Shown here: positions 61,179 through 64,000 of the stretch, in pieces
How positions within the stretch are numbered: the stretch's first letter is position 1
How the letters are laid out: each line of letters begins with the position of its first letter
Source of the DNA: Chromatiaceae bacterium
GTDB taxonomy: Bacteria; Pseudomonadota; Gammaproteobacteria; Chromatiales; Chromatiaceae
Length of the DNA stretch: 64,000 nucleotides
Reading direction: 5' to 3'
NCBI GenBank assembly: GCA_024235175.1
Contig: JACKMX010000005.1
Location: 434,001 to 498,000, forward strand
Position numbers and translations under genes: made by a program
The notes under the pieces: generated by a model
Databases searched by the model: none
What the model was told of the DNA's origin: nothing
The model's input: the letters and a program-made list of their open reading frames with translations, nothing else

Positions 61179-64000
61179 ATGCGCTTAGAGAAGATAAAAC
61201 TCGCCGGATTCAAGTCATTTGTGGATCCGACCACTGTGCCACTGCCAGGCAACCTGGTGGGAGTGGTGGGCCCCAATGGCTGTGGTAAATCGAATGTAAT
61301 CGACGCCGTGCGCTGGGTGATGGGCGAAAGCTCGGCAAAAATGCTGCGTGGTGAATCGATGGCCGATGTCATCTTCAATGGATCCTCATCACGCAAACCA
61401 GTGGGAACAGCCAATATTGAACTGGTGTTTGACAACACAGACGGCGGAGCGGGTGGCGAATACGCCCAGTACAACCACATTTCGGTAAAAAGAGTGATCT
61501 CCCGGGACGGCCAGTCCAGCTACTTCATGAATGGCGTGCGTTGCCGGCGTAGGGATATCACAGGCTTGTTTCTCGGAACGGGTTTGGGGCCAAGAAGTTA
61601 TTCCATTATAGAACAGGGCATGATCTCCCGTCTGATTGAGGCCCGGCCTGAAGATTTGCGTGCTTTTCTGGAGGAGGCAGCTGGTATCTCGAAGTACAAG
61701 GAGCGCCGCAGAGAGACCCAGAACAGAATAGATCATACAAGGGATAATCTAAGTAGATTAAATGACTTAAGAGATGAGATAACCAAACAGCTGGAGCATC
61801 TCAAACGACAGGCCGCCACTGCAGAAAGATATAAAGAGTACAAGGCGCAGGAACGCCGTCTGCAGGCGGAGCTGCTTGCACTGCGCTGGCACTCACTGAA
61901 TCTTGAACTCTCCCAGCGCAATCAGTCGATCAACGTACTGGAAACGGGTCTGGAGGCTGTCATTGCCCAGCAACGCCGTCTGGAAGCAGAGATAGAACTC
62001 GAACGTGAGAAGCATGTCGAGGCAAATGAGCAGTTCAATGCTGTTCAGGGGAGGTATTATGCCGTTGGCAGCGATGTGGCGCGGGTCGAACAGGCCATTC
62101 AATTCGCGCGAGAGACCAGAGCACAGCTGGAGCATGAGCTGCAACAGACTGAACAGGCCTGGCAGCAGTCCAACGATCACCGACAGCAGGATCAGTCGAG
62201 GCTTGCGCAGGTTACCGCAGCGCTGCAGGAGCAGGTACCGCAACTGGAACAACTGAGGGAGAACGAGGAGAGAGCAGCGGAACGCCTGCATGCGTCTGAA
62301 ACAGCTATGCACTCCTGGCAGGCGGAGTGGGAAACATTCAACCGTAAAGCAGCTGAACCGGCGCAGACCGCTCAGGTTGAACGAACCAGAATCAATCATC
62401 AAGAGCAGCAGGAGCAGAATCTGATACGCCGTATTGAGCGATTCGATGAAGAGTTAGGTCGTCTCAATAGTCCCCAACTTGAGGCGGAGATCGTTGAACT
62501 TGAACGGAAACATCAGATACAGCAGGAGGTTCTATCTGAACAGGAGAGCCTGCTGGAGGCTGTCTCGAACCGGATAGAGGAACTTAGACTGGAAAACAAC
62601 CTGCATAGCCAGTCGCTGGATTCAGCACGGGGCAGACTGCAGACAGCCAAAGGTCGTCTGGCCTCACTGGAGGCACTGCAGGAGGCCGCACTCGGGAAGC
62701 AGGGTGAAGGCGTAATCGAATGGCTGGATGAACGGGGTGCAGCTGATGCTGAACGTCTGGCTCAGGTGATAGAAGTCGATCCCGGTTGGGAACGGGCAGT
62801 GGAGTCAGTGCTTGGGTTTCATCTGCAATCGGTTGGCATCAGCCGGTTGGATGAATTCGCCAGAGGGCTCCACACTCTCGAAACCGGTGTGCTGGCGTTG
62901 CATGACACAGCTGTTGCTGCCGATTTAACGCCTTACCCGGTCAATGCGTTGGCAAACAAGGTCAAAGCACCCTGGCCATTACATTCCATCTTGTCTGGTA
63001 TATTTACTGCTGAAAGTCTGGAAGAGGCACTGGCCCAACGTGGTGGGCTTTCCCGGGGTGAGTCGATTATTACCAGGGAGAATGTCTGGCTGGGTGAAAA
63101 TTGGTTGCGCCTTAACCGGAGTGAAGAGAGTACATCGGGCGTGCTGGAGAGGGAACAGGAGATCCGGACGCTGACAGATGAGATCCAACAACTGTCAAAA
63201 GCAGTAGACGAGAACGCGGCTGCGCTGGAGTCTGGTCGCAGCCAGTTGCGGGAAACAGAGCTGTCACGAGACGGACACCAGACTCATTTCAACGAGTCAA
63301 ATAGATCCCTCTCCGAGATCCGCTCAGCTCTAAGCGGCAAAAAAGCGAGAGAAGAACACCTTCGTAACCGAAGTGAACATGTCGTTGCCGAACAGACGGA
63401 GCTGAGGCAGCAGATTGCCGAGGGAAGAGAGGCACTGAAGGAGTCCCGTGAAAAATTGCATGCTGCACTTGAGGAGATGGAGACACTGGGAGAGCGGCGT
63501 GAAATGCTGGTTCAGCAACGAGACAGGCTCGGTGGAGAGCTGAAGGAGATACGGGAGGAGGTATCACTGCAGCGGGCTTCCACCCAGGAGTTGGCGCTGC
63601 AGGTCCAATCCATGCGCACTTCAAGAGAGTCCCTGCAGCAGAATCTGGAACGCATGCAGGGACAAATCTCACACCTGCGCCAGCGGCGCGAGGAGTTGAT
63701 GCTTAATCTGGAAGAGAGACAGGCGCCGCTGTTGGAGCAGAGTGAAATACTGGAGGAACTGTTATCTCGACGGCTGGAGGTTGAGGGTGAACTATCAGCG
63801 GCGCGCCATAAGCTGGAGAAGATCGATACCAGGCTGCGCGAACTGGAGCAGAACCGCACCGGTGCGGAACAGAAGGTCCAGGAGCAACGGAATAGAAGGG
63901 ACCAGGCGATGATGGCGCGCCAGGAGATCAAGGTCAGATGCGGCACTCTGGAAGAGCAGTTGAAAGAAAGCGGTTTTCAACGGGATCAGCTGATTCAAGA
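61179..64000 (+). CDS. smc: Chromosome segregation protein SMC (3' end cut)
   Basis: The frame starts at ATG 61179 and runs open to the end of the window, about 940 codons of the usual 1160-1190. The head shows MRLEKIKLAGFKSFVDP and Walker A GPNGCGKS at 31-38, then GESSAKMLRGESMADVIFNGS. The first coiled arm begins near residue 165 (AGISKYKERRRET). The hinge is at about 507-645 (GVIEWLDERGAADAERL to LGENWLRLN), and the returning coiled arm fills the rest; the Walker B head lies beyond the window. SMC with ScpAB compacts and segregates chromosomes; gammaproteobacteria using it lack MukBEF. The start is weakly supported by GGC upstream but matches the family. Confidence 0.95.
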   Translation, partial: MRLEKIKLAGFKSFVDPTTVPLPGNLVGVVGPNGCGKSNVIDAVRWVMGESSAKMLRGESMADVIFNGSSSRKPVGTANIELVFDNTDGGAGGEYAQYNHISVKRVISRDGQSSYFMNGVRCRRRDITGLFLGTGLGPRSYSIIEQGMISRLIEARPEDLRAFLEEAAGISKYKERRRETQNRIDHTRDNLSRLNDLRDEITKQLEHLKRQAATAERYKEYKAQERRLQAELLALRWHSLNLELSQRNQSINVLETGLEAVIAQQRRLEAEIELEREKHVEANEQFNAVQGRYYAVGSDVARVEQAIQFARETRAQLEHELQQTEQAWQQSNDHRQQDQSRLAQVTAALQEQVPQLEQLRENEERAAERLHASETAMHSWQAEWETFNRKAAEPAQTAQVERTRINHQEQQEQNLIRRIERFDEELGRLNSPQLEAEIVELERKHQIQQEVLSEQESLLEAVSNRIEELRLENNLHSQSLDSARGRLQTAKGRLASLEALQEAALGKQGEGVIEWLDERGAADAERLAQVIEVDPGWERAVESVLGFHLQSVGISRLDEFARGLHTLETGVLALHDTAVAADLTPYPVNALANKVKAPWPLHSILSGIFTAESLEEALAQRGGLSRGESIITRENVWLGENWLRLNRSEESTSGVLEREQEIRTLTDEIQQLSKAVDENAAALESGRSQLRETELSRDGHQTHFNESNRSLSEIRSALSGKKAREEHLRNRSEHVVAEQTELRQQIAEGREALKESREKLHAALEEMETLGERREMLVQQRDRLGGELKEIREEVSLQRASTQELALQVQSMRTSRESLQQNLERMQGQISHLRQRREELMLNLEERQAPLLEQSEILEELLSRRLEVEGELSAARHKLEKIDTRLRELEQNRTGAEQKVQEQRNRRDQAMMARQEIKVRCGTLEEQLKESGFQRDQLIQ

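Noticed and set aside
1..64000. CRISPR arrays, phage genes, restriction-modification or toxin-antitoxin systems
   Set aside because: I scanned both strands for regularly spaced repeats and for typical gene pairs and saw none.

Overview
The window looks like a piece of a chromosome from a free-living or symbiotic sulfur-oxidising gammaproteobacterium of the Chromatiales/Sedimenticola/Thiodiazotropha kind. The pointers are a Gly/Tyr-rich sulfur globule envelope protein (11393-11743), a FleQ-FleS-FleR flagellar hierarchy with sigma-54 promoters, SMC rather than MukBEF, and the PrsK/PrsR/PrsT exopolysaccharide regulators linked to exosortase XrtA. The taxonomic placement is inference from gene content and not a phylogeny. 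I see no insertion sequence, prophage, CRISPR array or toxin-antitoxin pair. Most of the window is core genome with short non-coding spacers.

Layout. 1-5.6 kb: a 5'-cut helical protein, a gamma-carbonic-anhydrase-fold protein, a UPF0016 cation exporter, a DmeF-type metal efflux pump, the heat-shock membrane protease HtpX, and a membrane-anchored protein with a degenerate GIY-YIG/T5orf172-like head. 5.6-13.9 kb: AlkB-type dioxygenase and Sir2 deacylase, an esterase, an Ala/Gln/Lys-rich coiled-coil protein next to pyruvate kinase, a cysteine hydrolase, the sulfur globule protein, a hotdog thioesterase and BioA. 13.9-21.3 kb: a diguanylate cyclase, a monooxygenase-fold protein with an iron-type alcohol dehydrogenase, YaaA, MtgA, a possible 27-residue membrane microprotein, a CMD-family protein, a two-membrane-segment unknown and tRNA-Leu(CAG) with its own promoter.

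21.4-31.3 kb is the classic rnr-rlmB-rpsF-rpsR-(DUF2232)-rplI-dnaB-alr-radA block, here without priB and with a repeat-bearing spacer between rplI and dnaB. 31.3-33.1 kb holds a PilZ protein and a CorB/CNNM-type transporter. 33.4-45 kb is a flagellar block: fleQ, then fleSR and fliEFGHI(J), each of the last two units preceded by a good -24/-12 sigma-54 site. A FliK-like gene and a gene for a free FlhB-C-terminal domain run toward fliJ. 45.2-49.9 kb: a GYF-like/pentapeptide membrane protein, the AmmeMemoRadiSam trio (amrA-amrB divergent from amrS) and rdgC.

50-60.5 kb is an exopolysaccharide locus: a UDP-sugar 4-epimerase and a TviB-type UDP-sugar dehydrogenase on the minus strand, then a polyprenyl-phosphate sugar transferase, the PrsK kinase, the PrsR sigma-54 regulator and the PrsT TPR protein on the plus strand. 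queF and the first four-fifths of smc close the window.

The points most worth a second look are: a 69-bp intergenic repeat present twice, whose central hairpin keeps pairing through compensatory changes; a second GGGCC-heptamer repeat family in two spacers; the uncharacterised membrane protein beside htpX; the 27-residue ORF; the hairpin next to the ribosome binding site of the sulfur globule mRNA; and altered sigma-54-contact loops in FleQ and FleR.
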